Shown: positions 22,181 to 33,677 of the stretch, piece by piece
Layout of the letters: every line of letters starts with the position of its first letter
How positions within the stretch are numbered: the stretch's first letter is position 1
From: Hemileia vastatrix
Taxonomy: Eukaryota > Basidiomycota > Pucciniomycetes > Pucciniales > Zaghouaniaceae
DNA: 64,000 nucleotides
Assembly (NCBI GenBank): GCA_030280995.1
Contig: JASXTE010000015.1
Coordinates: 22,216,501 to 22,280,500 of the forward strand
Direction: 5' to 3'
Translations under genes and position numbers: made by a program
Notes under the pieces: generated by a model
Database searches by the model: none
What the model saw: the letters and a program-made list of their open reading frames with translations, nothing else
Told to the model about the DNA's origin: nothing

Positions 22181-22540
22181 GGCCCCCTGGCCCCTTCAGG
22201 GTTCAGGGGCCCATCCTGGCAAGTCTTCTGATGTTCTTTTATCATCAGTTGACTTGCCGCCAGAACTGATGCTTCCTCTTGATTCTAAGCAGCAGGCTGG
22301 GGATGGGTCGCCGACAGGGAGCGCCAAGGAGGGCCAAGGAGGGGAGAAAGCGCAGCAAGAGAGGGAGAAGGCGCAACAAGGATGGGGAAAGGCGGATGAG
22401 GGAAAGGTGGATGGTGCAGAGAAAGCATTTGCCCCCTAGCCCCTTCAGGGGTCAGGGGCCCTGCCCGGCGAGTCTCCTGGTGTTTCTTTATCATCAGTAG
22501 ACTTGCCGCAAGAACTGACACTTTCTCTTGATGCTAAGTT
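22181..22540 (+). repeat. Direct repeat in the Gypsy-1 Pol linker
   Basis: About 110 bp (from GGCCCCCTGGCCCCTTCAGG to CTTGATTCTAAG) recurs 249 bp downstream from 22430, with roughly ten differences. The repeated peptide is PLQGSGAxPGxSxxVxLSSV followed by DLPxELxL. It is an internal duplication of the linker between protease and RT. Confidence 0.8.
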
Positions 22541-24493
22541 CCAGGACTGGGAGGGGGCGCAGGAGGAGGAGGAAGAGGAGGAACTGGAATGCAATGCAAC
22601 AGCTTGGAACATATCCGCCAAGATTGCAGCCAAGGTCCAAACCTCAAAGCCAACAAGAAGCCTCAGAGAAATGGTCCCTGAAGCTTATTGGGAATTCTTA
22701 CCACTGTTCGAAGATGGGGAAGTCAAGACCCTGCCACCTCATCGACCATATGACTTTGCCATTGATCTGATGCCAGGCGCAACACCTCAATTTAGCCGCA
22801 TAATCCCATTGTCAACCTTGGAATTGAAAGCGCTAAAAGAGATGATTGATGAAAATCTGAAGAATGGTTTCATCAGAGAATAAAAATTCCCCTGGGCTGC
22901 CCCTGTGATCTTTGCAGGAAAAAAGGATGGGTCATTAAGACCTTGTATGGATTTCAGGAGGTTAAACGCGCTGACAGTAAAAAACAGATACCCCCTTCCT
23001 CTGACTAGTGAGCTAATTGATAGTCTTCAAGGCGCCGAGATCTTCACATCCTTAGATCTTAGGGCAGGCTACCATAACATATGGGTGAAGGAAGGAAATG
23101 AACACAAACTGGCATTCTGCACTAAATTTGGTCATTTTGAATGGTTGGTAATGCCATTTGGTCCATGTAATGCGCCTGCCACGTTCCAACATTTCACCAA
23201 TAGCATCTTTAGAGATAGAATAGGGATAGATGTAGCGGTGTATCTAGATGACATCTTGATTTACTCCAGATCAAGGGAGGAACACCAGGTACGTGTGAGG
23301 GACTGTTTGCAGTGTTTAAAGGAGGCCCAAGTGTGGTTGAAACCAGAGAAATGTGTCTTCTCTGTAAGTGAAATCCCCTATCTAGGCATGATTATCTCAA
23401 AGAATAAGGTGCAAATGGACCAGGAGAAAGTAAAGGCAGTAACGGAATGGCCAAAACCAACTTCAGTAAAGGAACTCCAGTCATTTTTAGGTTTTTCAAA
23501 TTTTTACCACCGCTTTATTGAAAATTACTCCCACGTCTGTCGGCCATTGCACGACCTAACAAAGAAGGAAGCCAAGTTCATCTGGACAGAAAGCCAACAA
23601 GATGTGTTTACCTACCTGAAAAGAAAATTTGTAAAAGCCCCTATTCTTGCAATCCCTGACTTATTGAAGCCATTTGTTCTTGAATGTGACTGTTCAGATT
23701 TTGCACTTGGTGCAGTTCTATCCCAATATTATGATGAAAATGTCCTCCACCCAGTAGCATATTTGTCATGTACACTACTAGGGGCCAAATTGAACTATGA
23801 GATTTACGATAAAGAGTTATTGGCACTAGTAGAGGCGGTATGCACTTGGCGCCATTACTTGGAAGGAGGGCCTCACAGGCTCCAAGTCATCATCTACACA
23901 GATCATAAAAATTTGGAAACCTTCCTGACCACAAAAAAGTTGACTCGCTGACAAGCACACTGGGCAGAACTGCTGAGTAGCATTAATTTTGTTGTTACAT
24001 TCAGACCAGGGAAGAAAAGTGGAAAACCTGATGCGCTATCGCGACGTTCTGATTTGCGCCCAGCACCGGAACAGCTTCATACGGTTGGTGCAACTCTATT
24101 GAAGGGGGACCTTGAGGAGCGGGTAATCCTAGATGAGGTGGAATTAGGGGATGAGGAGTTGATGGAATGGGTAAGGAGGGGACAGGAAAAGGACAAGGGA
24201 GTACAGGAGTTAGTGAAGGCACTCTTATCAAAAGAGGTATTGGTAAGGAAAGGACTGGAGGAGTATCACCTAGAAGGGGAAGCGCTATATTGGAATGGAA
24301 GGATTGTGGTGCCAAATGATGAAGAACTCAAAAGGCAGGTAGTCAAATCAAGACATGACTCCCCAATGGCAGGGAACCCAGGACCGCTGAAGACAGTGGA
24401 ACTGGTAAATCACAATTTTTACTGGAAGTCCATGAAGGCGTATATTCAGCACTATGTAGCAGCATGTGACTCTTGTCAGAGGAACAAGGTTAG

Positions 24494-25635
24494 TGTCGGC
24501 CGGTCATCTAGAAGAAGGAGAAAATGGAAGAAGGAATGAGAGGAGGAGAAGGAGGAAAAAGGTATGGGTAATAAAAAAAATAAAATTTAATAAAATTATT
24601 TAATTTATTGAGAGAAAAAACAACGATAAGTGAGCTGGGAGGTGACAACAACTTGGTTTTATTAATATTAATATTATTTAAGTAAGAGTTCTGCGCGGCA
24701 ACCAAAATAATTACTATCAGACTTAGAGCAACCTTTAAATTGTTATATAAAATTTTAATTAGAATTTTATTACTAATAAAAAGAATATAAACGTAATATA
24801 AAAATTGTATTTCAATTGTTGAGTGTATAATAAGTGATAAGGCTACAGGGGATTATCCAAGGCCCTTTTATAGGCAATGGGTCCTCTGAAGCGCTACTAT
24901 ATCAGTAAATACAATGATTAGAAAGGAATAAAACAAATATATCAAAAAGAGTAAATGAAACATAACAATATAGAGAAAAACATGAAACAATTAATTAAAA
25001 GCCCAATTAAGAATCCAATTTCCCCGCCATTAATCCCCAAATCAGTAAGTGACAATAGTAAATAACTAAACAAGAGTGGAAACATAGGAACTATGAGAAA
25101 TATAATTCCCAACAGATGGTCCATCCTGATTAGAGGACATTTTAAGTGAAACAAAAAATAATTTGACGCAACAAAACAATCAATTAATCTCAATTTAGTT
25201 CAAATTAATTTATTTGTTTTTTCTAACACAATTAAGGGTCAAAAGAAGCGTCCTTAATAATTGTTTAGTGTCATATGAGAGGTATTAGTTAATATATAAA
25301 TTTAAGTAATTAATTTAAATATATTATAAATCAAATTTACACTTGTAATTATAATATATGTTTTTTAATTAATTAAATATAAATTTATAATTATTAAATA
25401 TATAAAAATGCGCCATTATTTGTAGAATATATTATATTATGCTCAATTTAATTGTATATAAAAATATATATAACCAATAAGTTTAATGTAACATTTGTAT
25501 ATAATAAAATTCTTATATAATTTCATTATGTAATAAAATATTAAGTTATATTCATTAAATACAAGTTTTACCCACTCTTTAAGGTTTTATAATTTATATA
25601 TCATTTACTGGACTCCTGGAATAGCCTGGCTGACA
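24494..25635 (-). repeat. Gypsy-2 3' LTR
   Basis: 1142 bp, the downstream copy relative to the coding strand. It contains TTCAGAGGACCCATTGCCTATAAAAGGGCC-type promoter sequence on the minus strand, around 24860-24895. Confidence 0.93.
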
Positions 25636-25668
25636 CTCCCTCACTCTAAAAAAACAATAAAAAAAATG

Positions 25669-28600
25669 CTAAGATTTTTTCTTTTTGTATTTTTTCAACA
25701 GAGCAGGCAGATTTGAAATTTCTTTGCCAGGTATCCATGCATCATGTTCAGATGATTTGTTCTTATATCTCAATAAATATTCAGTACCTCTTTCAGAAGT
25801 GATAATTCTATCATTGAGAATTTTATCAATTTCTGCTGTTTCTGTGACTTCCTGAGGGTTCTTCTTAGGTCTTCCTCTTCTTTTTGGAAATAAGTCACTG
25901 TTGGAAGTATAAGGTTTAAGCAAAGAAATGGGAAAGACAGGATGTTTCCTATCATATGGAGAATACAATACAACTTCTACTGCATTATCACCAACCATTC
26001 TTTTAACAACAAATGGTCCTACAAAAGGATCTTTTAATTTGTGGTTACCTTGTAAATTGAAATGGACAGTAGAGATCAACACTTCATCACCCTTGTTAAA
26101 TGTGTATTCTTTATGGGATTTATCCCATCTTTTCTTTTCATATTCAAATGCTTTATCAATACAACTCTGAGCATGTTTTCTGCATAGCTGTTGCATTTGC
26201 ATAAAAGATTTTACACCAGGGTGTAGTTCCAACTTAGGTAATTTATTATTGAGAATTTGAGCAGGAGTGTTTGGGACATAACCTAACCAAAGCTCAAAAG
26301 GCTTTTTCTCAGTGACAGAATGAACAGTGCTATTATATGCAAATTCAAGACCAGGCAAAAGAGTGACCCAATCATGAGTAAATCTGTCATTGTCTTTATA
26401 TTCTAAACCAAAGGCACAATACCTTCTAATCATATCTTCCAGAGTTTGAATCATTCTTTCAGCTAGACCATCAGTCTGAGGATGGTGAGCTGTAGACAAT
26501 TTTAACTCACAGCCACAAATATCCATCAAAGAGGTCCAAAACTCAGAAGTGAATTTTGGATCCCTATCAGAGATAATGGCTTTTGGAAAACCAATAATAT
26601 TAAACATGTAAGACCACCATAAGAAAGCTAATTCCTTGGTGGATACATCTTTGTGGGTTGGAATAAATTTGCACATTTTTGTGAATCTATCAACTATTAC
26701 CCAACAAGAGTTAAAGCTGTCTTTACCTGCAACAGGAAGACCAGTGACAAAATCCATATTAATGATTTGCCAGGGAGCACTAGGTGCTTCAATATGTTGT
26801 AACAACCCTGCTCTTTTACCTGTTAACCTTTTAGATTTTTGGCAGGAATCACAAGATTCAACATATAATTTTGTGTCTTCAGACATATTAGCCCACCATG
26901 CAGTGTTTTTGATTCTAATCAATGTTTTTTCAAGATCAAAATGACCAGCTAATATGTCATCATGACAAAGTTTGAGGATAGTTTCTTTCATTGAAGGAGG
27001 AATAACAATTACATTGGTAAGCTTCCTTCTATAATAAATATAACCATCTTCAATAGAAAACTTTCCTTTATTTAAAGCATTTTGGTATTTTGCAGGAAGA
27101 GTTTTTATTAATGCTTGAATTGAAGCATTCTTAGGATCATTCAAAATAGTAACTAATTTATTTAAGTCAGAATCTTTATCATATGAATCCAGTATTAACT
27201 GTAATAACTCTTCTTCCATATCAACTATAAATATACCATGTATATGAACAGTGTCATCCTCAGGTACATAAGCAGGATTGGAGTCATTATTTGGCAGAGG
27301 CAATCTGGAGAGCATATCAACATTAGAGTGAACATTTCCAGCTCTGTGGATAATAGTCATCCTTCCTCTGTATTCCTGAACAGCAAGTTGCCACCTGAAC
27401 ATATGTCTGTTAGGTGTTTTGAGGTTTAAGAGAGATTTCACAGCACTACAGTCAGTTACCAACTCAAATTTTTGGTCATCCAAGTAGTAATGAAGTTTCT
27501 CAAGAGCCCAAACAACTGCTAAGCACTCTAATTGAGTGGCACCATATTTCAATTCACTATTTCTTAAGGTTCTTGAAATATAACAAATTACAACCTCTGA
27601 GGATTTATCATTAATAATTTGCTTTTGGTGAAGGGCAGCACCCAGACCAATAAAGCTAGCATCTGTATAAAGTACAAATGGCTTGTTAAAATCTGGGAGA
27701 GCCAATATAGGGGCTGACATTAAGCAATTTTTCAATGTATTAAAAGCTTTTTGACAGTCATCATTCCAGAGAAAAGCAACATCTTTTCTGGTTAGTTTTG
27801 TAAGAGGCAAGGCTATGACCTGATAATTTTTAATATATTGTCTATAATAGCCACACATGCCTAAAAAACTTTGGATTTCTCTTACAGAAGTTGGTGCTTT
27901 CACATTTTGAATGGCAGCAACTTTATTATGGTCTACACAAATTTGTAAGCCTGACACAACATGGCCAAGGACTTTCAAAGATTGAAAACCAAATTTACAC
28001 TTTTTTAAAGATAAGGTCATATTGATTTCATCCATTTTTTGGAAAACTCTATTTAAATGAATCATATGTTCATCAAAAGTTTTAGAAAAAACAATAATAT
28101 CATCAATATAAACCATGAGCCAACCGTCAATAATTTCTTGATGGAAAGTGTTATCCATGACTTTCTGGAAAACTGAAGGAGCATTTTTAGGGCCAAATGG
28201 CATCCTAACATACTTATATATTCCCATATGAGTAGCAATAAGCAAAAAATTTTGAGAATTTTTCTCAACTGGAACTTGATGATACCCTTTATTACCATCC
28301 AGACAACTAATAAATTTTGCACCTTGCAAGGTAGCATGTATTGAATTAATTCTGGGTAAAGGATAAATATCATCAACAGTATAAGTATTTAAAGCTCTGT
28401 AATCTCCACATAATCTAGCTTTATCTTTTTCATAAGAAATTAAGACTGGGGAGATGACACAATATTTGGGGGTGACATCCACCTTCTCAATGATATTCAT
28501 TTTCAATAATGTTTCAATATTATCTTCAATATCTTTTCTTTTTGATGGAGAAGCAGGATATGGTTTTTTCTTAAGGGAAGGAGGAATATCACTCAAATTA

Positions 28601-31600
28601 CAGGATAAGGTAATTTTCATCTCTTCCTGAACAATTCCCAAGACATGAGAACCATGAGCAAAAGCCATAGGGAAAGAGGTAATAGAGGCAACAATAGAAT
28701 CCTTTTGTTCATCAGTCAAATGATCACCAAAAGAAGCAGTATTTATTTCATGTAATAAATCATCCATTTCAGTTGTTGTTCTACCTTTACATTGGGTGAG
28801 TGAGTTACAAGATTTCAACAAATGCCCAGAAGGTTTAGGAGAAGAAATTTTGAATTTTCTTTTCCCATTCATTCCTAATGTAAAGCAATTATTTGCTGGG
28901 TCCAGTTTCACACCAAACATTGTTAAAATATCATTTCCCATAATAAACCAATTGCTCAAATTATCATTTTTCATGACAACAAACTCACAAATAGCTCTGA
29001 CAAAACCACCATTATATTTGAAGAATACAGAGGTTTTGTATTTGCCAATAGGAAATAAGATAGAACCATACCCTCTCCATTTTTCAGAAGTTATAGGCAA
29101 TAATTTACTCAAATATTCCTTATCCACTGAAGCCAAAGCTTTTTCAGATACTACACTTCCTCCAGCACCAGAATCAAGAACTACATCAACATTTTTACCA
29201 TTAATGATAACAGGTGCCTTTAAAGGGGATATAGGAATAGAATTGTTAGTAATATCTTTAATTATCTCAGCATTTTCTACTGAAGATAAATTCAATACAC
29301 AATCTTCAGATATATTATTTAAATAATGGACATCATGTTCCAACATTAAAACATCTTTAACAGATTCATTTTCATAGGAGATATCACTTTCACAGTCACT
29401 GGAAGAATTATTGACATCAAGTTCAACTTCATCAGTGTCTTCATTTTGTTCAACAAGATGAATTTTCTTGTCACAAACATGACCCTTCTGCCACGGTTTG
29501 TTACATTTATAACAAGTATTTGTTGCATATTTTTTAGGTGTAACTGGGGCAGAGGGTTTACCAGATTTTTCTAGGAGCTTTATAGAAGGTTTATTCTGAT
29601 CATTATAAGATTTACTAAGGTAATTCTTTGGTTCATATCTATGGTTGAGTAGTACTTCATTACAGATATTAATGAAAGAAGAATTTTCCCTTACATGCTC
29701 AGTTCTAGCAACAATCAAATCCCTAAGAGAATTTGGTAATTTATACAAGATTTTATCTCTCCAAATATCATAATCCATATTTGGATCAATTGCTCTAAGG
29801 ATTTTAGTTATTTTCATCAGAAAAACAATGGGCTTTTCAACAGAGGAGGATACATATCTAGTATTCTCATACAGTCTTTGCTGAGCTAACCTGAATTTTG
29901 AACCACCAAACTGATTCTCAATCAAGGATTTCCAATCATTCCATGTATAATGATTGTTATCTAAGAGGACAGATTCATACCACATCAAGGCTACATTGGA
30001 AAATAAAGAAATTAGCTTAGAAACAATTTCCTCATCAGGTAGTTTATAAGATCTCTTTAAATTATCAATTCTTTGGATAAAGTGTTGCCAATCAGAGGAA
30101 GAATCACCATCAAAGGTAGGATATTGGTCTAACTTAGGCCAATTTTTCTGACTACTGGGATGGTCCACTTTTTGGTTTGAATTATTTATTAGTAATAATT
30201 CCTGAAGTTTAGCCAGGTGTTCAGAAATTTCATTATTTACAGAAACAGCTGGTGCATGACCATCACAAGATTTTTTGCTAGTAGCAAAAGATTTTACAGA
30301 CTCATTGTCAGTTTGTTTAATGGTTGAAATATGAGGAAGAAAGGATGAACTTTGTTCAGGTTTTTTCCCTTTATTTTTATGCAGTTTACTGGCAGAAATC
30401 TCATTTAATTCATTATTGATGGTTAAGGTTGAGAACTTTTCCTGTAGGTCAGACACATAGTTTCTTATTCTTGGAATTTCAGACATCTGGTCATTCACTT
30501 TTGCAAGAGATAGAACATTTCTGTCCTCAGAAACTGAGTGTTTGGTACTTAGTGCATGGAAGTCATTTTTTAGTTTCTTCAACTCATTTTGTAGAGATTT
30601 TATTTCATTTTTGAATGAATAATTTTCCTCAATAAGGGGTTTCAATTCACTCAATGTTTTATGCAGACTGATATTTCTATCTGAGATAGCTCTATGGTCA
30701 CTTCTTATTTGTTTTTGTTGACTAAGAACAATATTCAATGTTTCTTTGATTTTTGAATAAGCTGTATCTTGTACAGAAGAACTCACTTTACATTGCAAGT
30801 GTAAATTATTTAATCTATCATTTTCATGGATTAACACATCTCTCACATGTTTGTCTTTCACAATATTAAAATCAAGGGTATCTTTCAATATTTCCTCAGA
30901 AGTTTTTTCAATTAAGTTATAGATTTCAGGGGGAACAGAATCATTTTTAATTGCAAGAGAAGGATTAATTAAAGATGTAGAAGTTAAATGTAAAGGTTCA
31001 TCAAATGACAATTTGCTAATTACATCAATAGGGCTACTAGTTACAGGAAGCTGTCTTTTAACAGGTTTAACTGTTCTTTCACCATGTTCAATAATATTAC
31101 CTGCAGAAGAAGATTTATTAGAAAACATACCCAAGTGACTATCAACCAAATTACTTACCATGGCAGAGGAGGAAACTTCCCCTGGGACTGGGTTTGGGAT
31201 TGTGCTTGGGCCTTCTTTCTCCTGCTTTGTTGGTAGGGATGAGGAGGTGGATGGAAATTGGGTGTTCTGGATGGGCCAGGCTGATGATGAGGAGGGTGTT
31301 GCACATTCTGTTGGTAGTGACTCATTAGATAATCCCATTTCCATTGCTCTACTTCCATAGTATTTGGATTTTGGATGGTTGAGCTGGGTGGCTGTGAAGG
31401 TTGAGCCTGAAATTGAAGCTGTTTGGGAGGCAATTGAGGAGGGGCCTGGGCCTGAATCTGGTTCCTGAGTTCTTGGACTTGATCCCACAATGTGTCTACC
31501 TTTGCTTTGTACGTCATATTTTCTGTCTTCAACTCTTTTATATGACTGGAGAGGTTGCTGATTTGTTGTGGCAGAGGAAGCTTTTTTATTTTGAAGCCTT

Positions 31601-31836
31601 TTGGAAGACCTTCTTGAGGCACTAGAGGCTTTACTTCCTTCTGTGGTACTGGGGGAAGGGGGTTTGGTTTGTTTGCATTTCCTGTCATTTCCACATCCTG
31701 CAGTATGAGAATTCTTTGTGTTAGCATAAGATTTTTTATGACCAACTTTAGAAGAACTTACAGTGTCAGCATCATAGTCAATTTCTATCTCATCCACTTG
31801 CATGTTATCCATTTTTTCTGTTAAATTGTTGGACAT
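25669..31836 (-). CDS. Gypsy-2 Gag-Pol polyprotein, intact
   Basis: A single uninterrupted frame of 2055 residues starts at ATG 31836. Residues 1-230 are Ser/Lys-rich and disordered. About 330-500 is coiled coil (LIEENYSFKNEIKSLQNELKK). About 590-720 is the gypsy Gag domain (WPKLDQYPTFDG, FGGSKFRLAQQRLYENTRY). A zinc knuckle CYKCNKPWQKGHVC lies near 772 and the protease VLDSGAGGSVVS near 887. RT has YIDD near 1240; RNase H (LYTDASFIGLG) follows. Integrase has HDDILAGHF...CDSCQKSK near 1625-1675, and its core shows MDFVTGLP, ISDRDPKF and GLAERMIQ, so all three acidic residues are present. A chromodomain-like tail (YLLRYKNKSSEHDAWIPGKE) ends the protein. Gag and Pol share one frame, so no frameshift is needed. 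It copies its RNA and integrates it; this copy looks capable of moving. A 197-codon frame overlaps residues 31-227 in another phase. Confidence 0.95.
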   Translation of the reverse strand: MSNNLTEKMDNMQVDEIEIDYDADTVSSSKVGHKKSYANTKNSHTAGCGNDRKCKQTKPPSPSTTEGSKASSASRRSSKRLQNKKASSATTNQQPLQSYKRVEDRKYDVQSKGRHIVGSSPRTQEPDSGPGPSSIASQTASISGSTFTATQLNHPKSKYYGSRAMEMGLSNESLPTECATPSSSSAWPIQNTQFPSTSSSLPTKQEKEGPSTIPNPVPGEVSSSAMVSNLVDSHLGMFSNKSSSAGNIIEHGERTVKPVKRQLPVTSSPIDVISKLSFDEPLHLTSTSLINPSLAIKNDSVPPEIYNLIEKTSEEILKDTLDFNIVKDKHVRDVLIHENDRLNNLHLQCKVSSSVQDTAYSKIKETLNIVLSQQKQIRSDHRAISDRNISLHKTLSELKPLIEENYSFKNEIKSLQNELKKLKNDFHALSTKHSVSEDRNVLSLAKVNDQMSEIPRIRNYVSDLQEKFSTLTINNELNEISASKLHKNKGKKPEQSSSFLPHISTIKQTDNESVKSFATSKKSCDGHAPAVSVNNEISEHLAKLQELLLINNSNQKVDHPSSQKNWPKLDQYPTFDGDSSSDWQHFIQRIDNLKRSYKLPDEEIVSKLISLFSNVALMWYESVLLDNNHYTWNDWKSLIENQFGGSKFRLAQQRLYENTRYVSSSVEKPIVFLMKITKILRAIDPNMDYDIWRDKILYKLPNSLRDLIVARTEHVRENSSFINICNEVLLNHRYEPKNYLSKSYNDQNKPSIKLLEKSGKPSAPVTPKKYATNTCYKCNKPWQKGHVCDKKIHLVEQNEDTDEVELDVNNSSSDCESDISYENESVKDVLMLEHDVHYLNNISEDCVLNLSSVENAEIIKDITNNSIPISPLKAPVIINGKNVDVVLDSGAGGSVVSEKALASVDKEYLSKLLPITSEKWRGYGSILFPIGKYKTSVFFKYNGGFVRAICEFVVMKNDNLSNWFIMGNDILTMFGVKLDPANNCFTLGMNGKRKFKISSPKPSGHLLKSCNSLTQCKGRTTTEMDDLLHEINTASFGDHLTDEQKDSIVASITSFPMAFAHGSHVLGIVQEEMKITLSCNLSDIPPSLKKKPYPASPSKRKDIEDNIETLLKMNIIEKVDVTPKYCVISPVLISYEKDKARLCGDYRALNTYTVDDIYPLPRINSIHATLQGAKFISCLDGNKGYHQVPVEKNSQNFLLIATHMGIYKYVRMPFGPKNAPSVFQKVMDNTFHQEIIDGWLMVYIDDIIVFSKTFDEHMIHLNRVFQKMDEINMTLSLKKCKFGFQSLKVLGHVVSGLQICVDHNKVAAIQNVKAPTSVREIQSFLGMCGYYRQYIKNYQVIALPLTKLTRKDVAFLWNDDCQKAFNTLKNCLMSAPILALPDFNKPFVLYTDASFIGLGAALHQKQIINDKSSEVVICYISRTLRNSELKYGATQLECLAVVWALEKLHYYLDDQKFELVTDCSAVKSLLNLKTPNRHMFRWQLAVQEYRGRMTIIHRAGNVHSNVDMLSRLPLPNNDSNPAYVPEDDTVHIHGIFIVDMEEELLQLILDSYDKDSDLNKLVTILNDPKNASIQALIKTLPAKYQNALNKGKFSIEDGYIYYRRKLTNVIVIPPSMKETILKLCHDDILAGHFDLEKTLIRIKNTAWWANMSEDTKLYVESCDSCQKSKRLTGKRAGLLQHIEAPSAPWQIINMDFVTGLPVAGKDSFNSCWVIVDRFTKMCKFIPTHKDVSTKELAFLWWSYMFNIIGFPKAIISDRDPKFTSEFWTSLMDICGCELKLSTAHHPQTDGLAERMIQTLEDMIRRYCAFGLEYKDNDRFTHDWVTLLPGLEFAYNSTVHSVTEKKPFELWLGYVPNTPAQILNNKLPKLELHPGVKSFMQMQQLCRKHAQSCIDKAFEYEKKRWDKSHKEYTFNKGDEVLISTVHFNLQGNHKLKDPFVGPFVVKRMVGDNAVEVVLYSPYDRKHPVFPISLLKPYTSNSDLFPKRRGRPKKNPQEVTETAEIDKILNDRIITSERGTEYLLRYKNKSSEHDAWIPGKEISNLPALLKKYKKKKS
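31155..31745 (-). other. Overlapping reading frame inside Gypsy-2 gag
   Basis: A 196-residue frame in another phase from the polyprotein, on the same strand. It is not compositionally random. Residues about 60-100 form a clean heptad pattern (ISNLSSHIKELKTENM...VDTLWDQVQELRNQI). Pro/Gln-rich segments follow, then MEVEQWKWDYLMSHYQQ and a basic tail. The main frame over the same DNA is Ser/Thr-rich and featureless. It may be a second product, a relic of an earlier gag N-terminus, or chance. Confidence 0.3.
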
Positions 31837-32535
31837 ACTAGTGGGAAGATTAATATTTTACTTTGTACTTTATAAAAAAAAATAATCAAAGTTAGTCAAT
31901 AATTTGCTCCAAATAATATAAAAAAATTTTTTAATTAATTAAATTATAGAAAAAATAACTTTCAATATAAAGTAATAATTAAAAAATAAATTTTTTCAAA
32001 AAAAAAATGGATTGCAAGTTTAAATTGGGAATAACAAGTTAGTTAATTCAACCAATTAATTACCAATATTAAATATGGCAATATATTGGGACTAAGCACA
32101 ATGTACTTTTAAGTCAACCAAAAATTAACAATAATTAATAATAAAAAAAAATTAAATTAATAATTCAATTTGTATTAATAATAATGTCAATTCTTCTAGG
32201 ACTAAGAGGATTTAACACTCTATAATGGTCAACTAGGAAAAAAAAAAATTTTAAAAATTGAACACTTACACTCAGTGAATCAGCAATTAAGCCACAATCA
32301 CTGTTATTGCAATAAAAATATAGTAATATGAGTGAGAGGCGCAAAGGTGAACTTACTATAGTGATCGAAAAATCACTTCAAAATAATATAAAAATTAATA
32401 TTATATAAACCTAATATGTCGAACCCAAGTTCGAAACACAGTCGCGGCAAAAGTTTCGTTTTGCTAGGTGGTCCGTGCGTTTTGTCGTTCGTCGCCAGGC
32501 TTCGATCGTCGTCGTCGTTTGGAAAGGCCCCCAGT
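31837..32535 (-). other. Gypsy-2 5' untranslated leader
   Basis: AT-rich leader between the 5' LTR and the polyprotein start. Next to the LTR on the sense strand it begins ACTGGGGGCCTTTCC; TGGGGGCC could be a primer-binding site two bases from the LTR, but I cannot match it to a tRNA with confidence. A CG-rich segment with GTCGTCGTCGTT lies at about 32480-32520. Confidence 0.5.
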
Positions 32536-33677
32536 TGTCGGCCGGTCGTCTAGAAGAAGGAGAAAATGGAAGAAGGAATGAGAGGAGGAGAAGGAGGAAA
32601 AAGGTATGGGTAATAAAAAAAATAAAATTTAATAAAATTATTTAATTTATTGAGAGAAAAAACAACGATAAGTGAGCTGGGAGGTGACAACAACTTGGTT
32701 TTATTAATATTAATATTATTTAAGTAAGAGTTCTGCGCGGCAACCAAAATAATTACTATCAGACTTAGAGCAACCTTTAAATTGTTATATAAAATTTTAA
32801 TTAGAATTTTATTACTAATAAAAAGAATATAAACGTAATATAAAAATTGTATTTCAATTGTTGAGTGTATAATAAGTGATAAGGCTACAGGGGATTATCC
32901 AAGGCCCTTTTATAGGCAATGGGTCCTCTGAAGCGCTACTATATCAGTAAATACAATGATTAGAAAGGAATAAAACAAATATATCAAAAAGAGTAAATGA
33001 AACATAACAATATAGAGAAAAACATGAAACAATTAATTAAAAGCCCAATTAAGAATCCAATTTCCCCGCCATTAATCCCCAAATCAGTAAGTGACAATAG
33101 TAAATAACTAAACAAGAGTGGAAACATAGGAACTATGAGAAATATAATTCCCAACAGATGGTCCATCCTGATTAGAGGACATTTTAAGTGAAACAAAAAA
33201 TAATTTGACGCAACAAAACAATCAATTAATCTCAATTTAGTTCAAATTAATTTATTTGTTTTTTCTAACACAATTAAGGGTCAAAAGAAGCGTCCTTAAT
33301 AATTGTTTAGTGTCATATGAGAGGTATTAGTTAATATATAAATTTAAGTAATTAATTTAAATATATTATAAATCAAATTTACACTTGTAATTATAATATA
33401 TGTTTTTTAATTAATTAAATATAAATTTATAATTATTAAATATATAAAAATGCGCCATTATTTGTAGAATATATTATATTATGCTCAATTTAATTGTATA
33501 TAAAAATATATATAACCAATAAGTTTAATGTAACATTTGTATATAATAAAATTCTTATATAATTTCATTATGTAATAAAATATTAAGTTATATTCATTAA
33601 ATACAAGTTTTACCCACTCTTTAAGGTTTTATAATTTATATATCATTTACTGGACTCCTGGAATAGCCTGGCTGACA
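32536..33677 (-). repeat. Gypsy-2 5' LTR
   Basis: 1142 bp, near-identical to the left LTR. This copy would drive transcription leftward into the polyprotein gene. Confidence 0.93.
32904..32917 (-). promoter_or_regulatory. Gypsy-2 5' LTR TATA element
   Basis: GCCTATAAAAGGGC on the minus strand, the only good TATA box in the LTR. It is conserved in position with GCCTATATAAAGGC in the solo LTR at about 11766-11779. Confidence 0.6.

Larger units (their letters stand above)
24494..33677 (-). mobile_element. Gypsy-2: complete, young Ty3/gypsy retrotransposon
   Basis: The 9184-bp element is flanked by GTTAG (24489-24493 and 33678-33682) and inserted in the Gypsy-1 integrase. LTRs of exactly 1142 bp (24494-25635 and 32536-33677) begin TGTCGGCC and end GGCTGACA on the plus strand, and I noticed only one difference (GGTCAT against GGTCGT). 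The coding strand is minus, so the 5' LTR is the right one. A purine tract (AGAGTGAGGGAG) abuts the 3' LTR. The body is one open frame (25669-31836). Solo LTRs of the same family occur at 10334, 13894 and 9571. Confidence 0.95.

Noticed and set aside
32405..32470. tRNA-like TTCGAAC stem-loop next to the Gypsy-2 leader
   Set aside because: A T-arm-like hairpin (TCGAACTTGGGTTCGA) is present, but no acceptor, D-arm or anticodon arm can be fitted.
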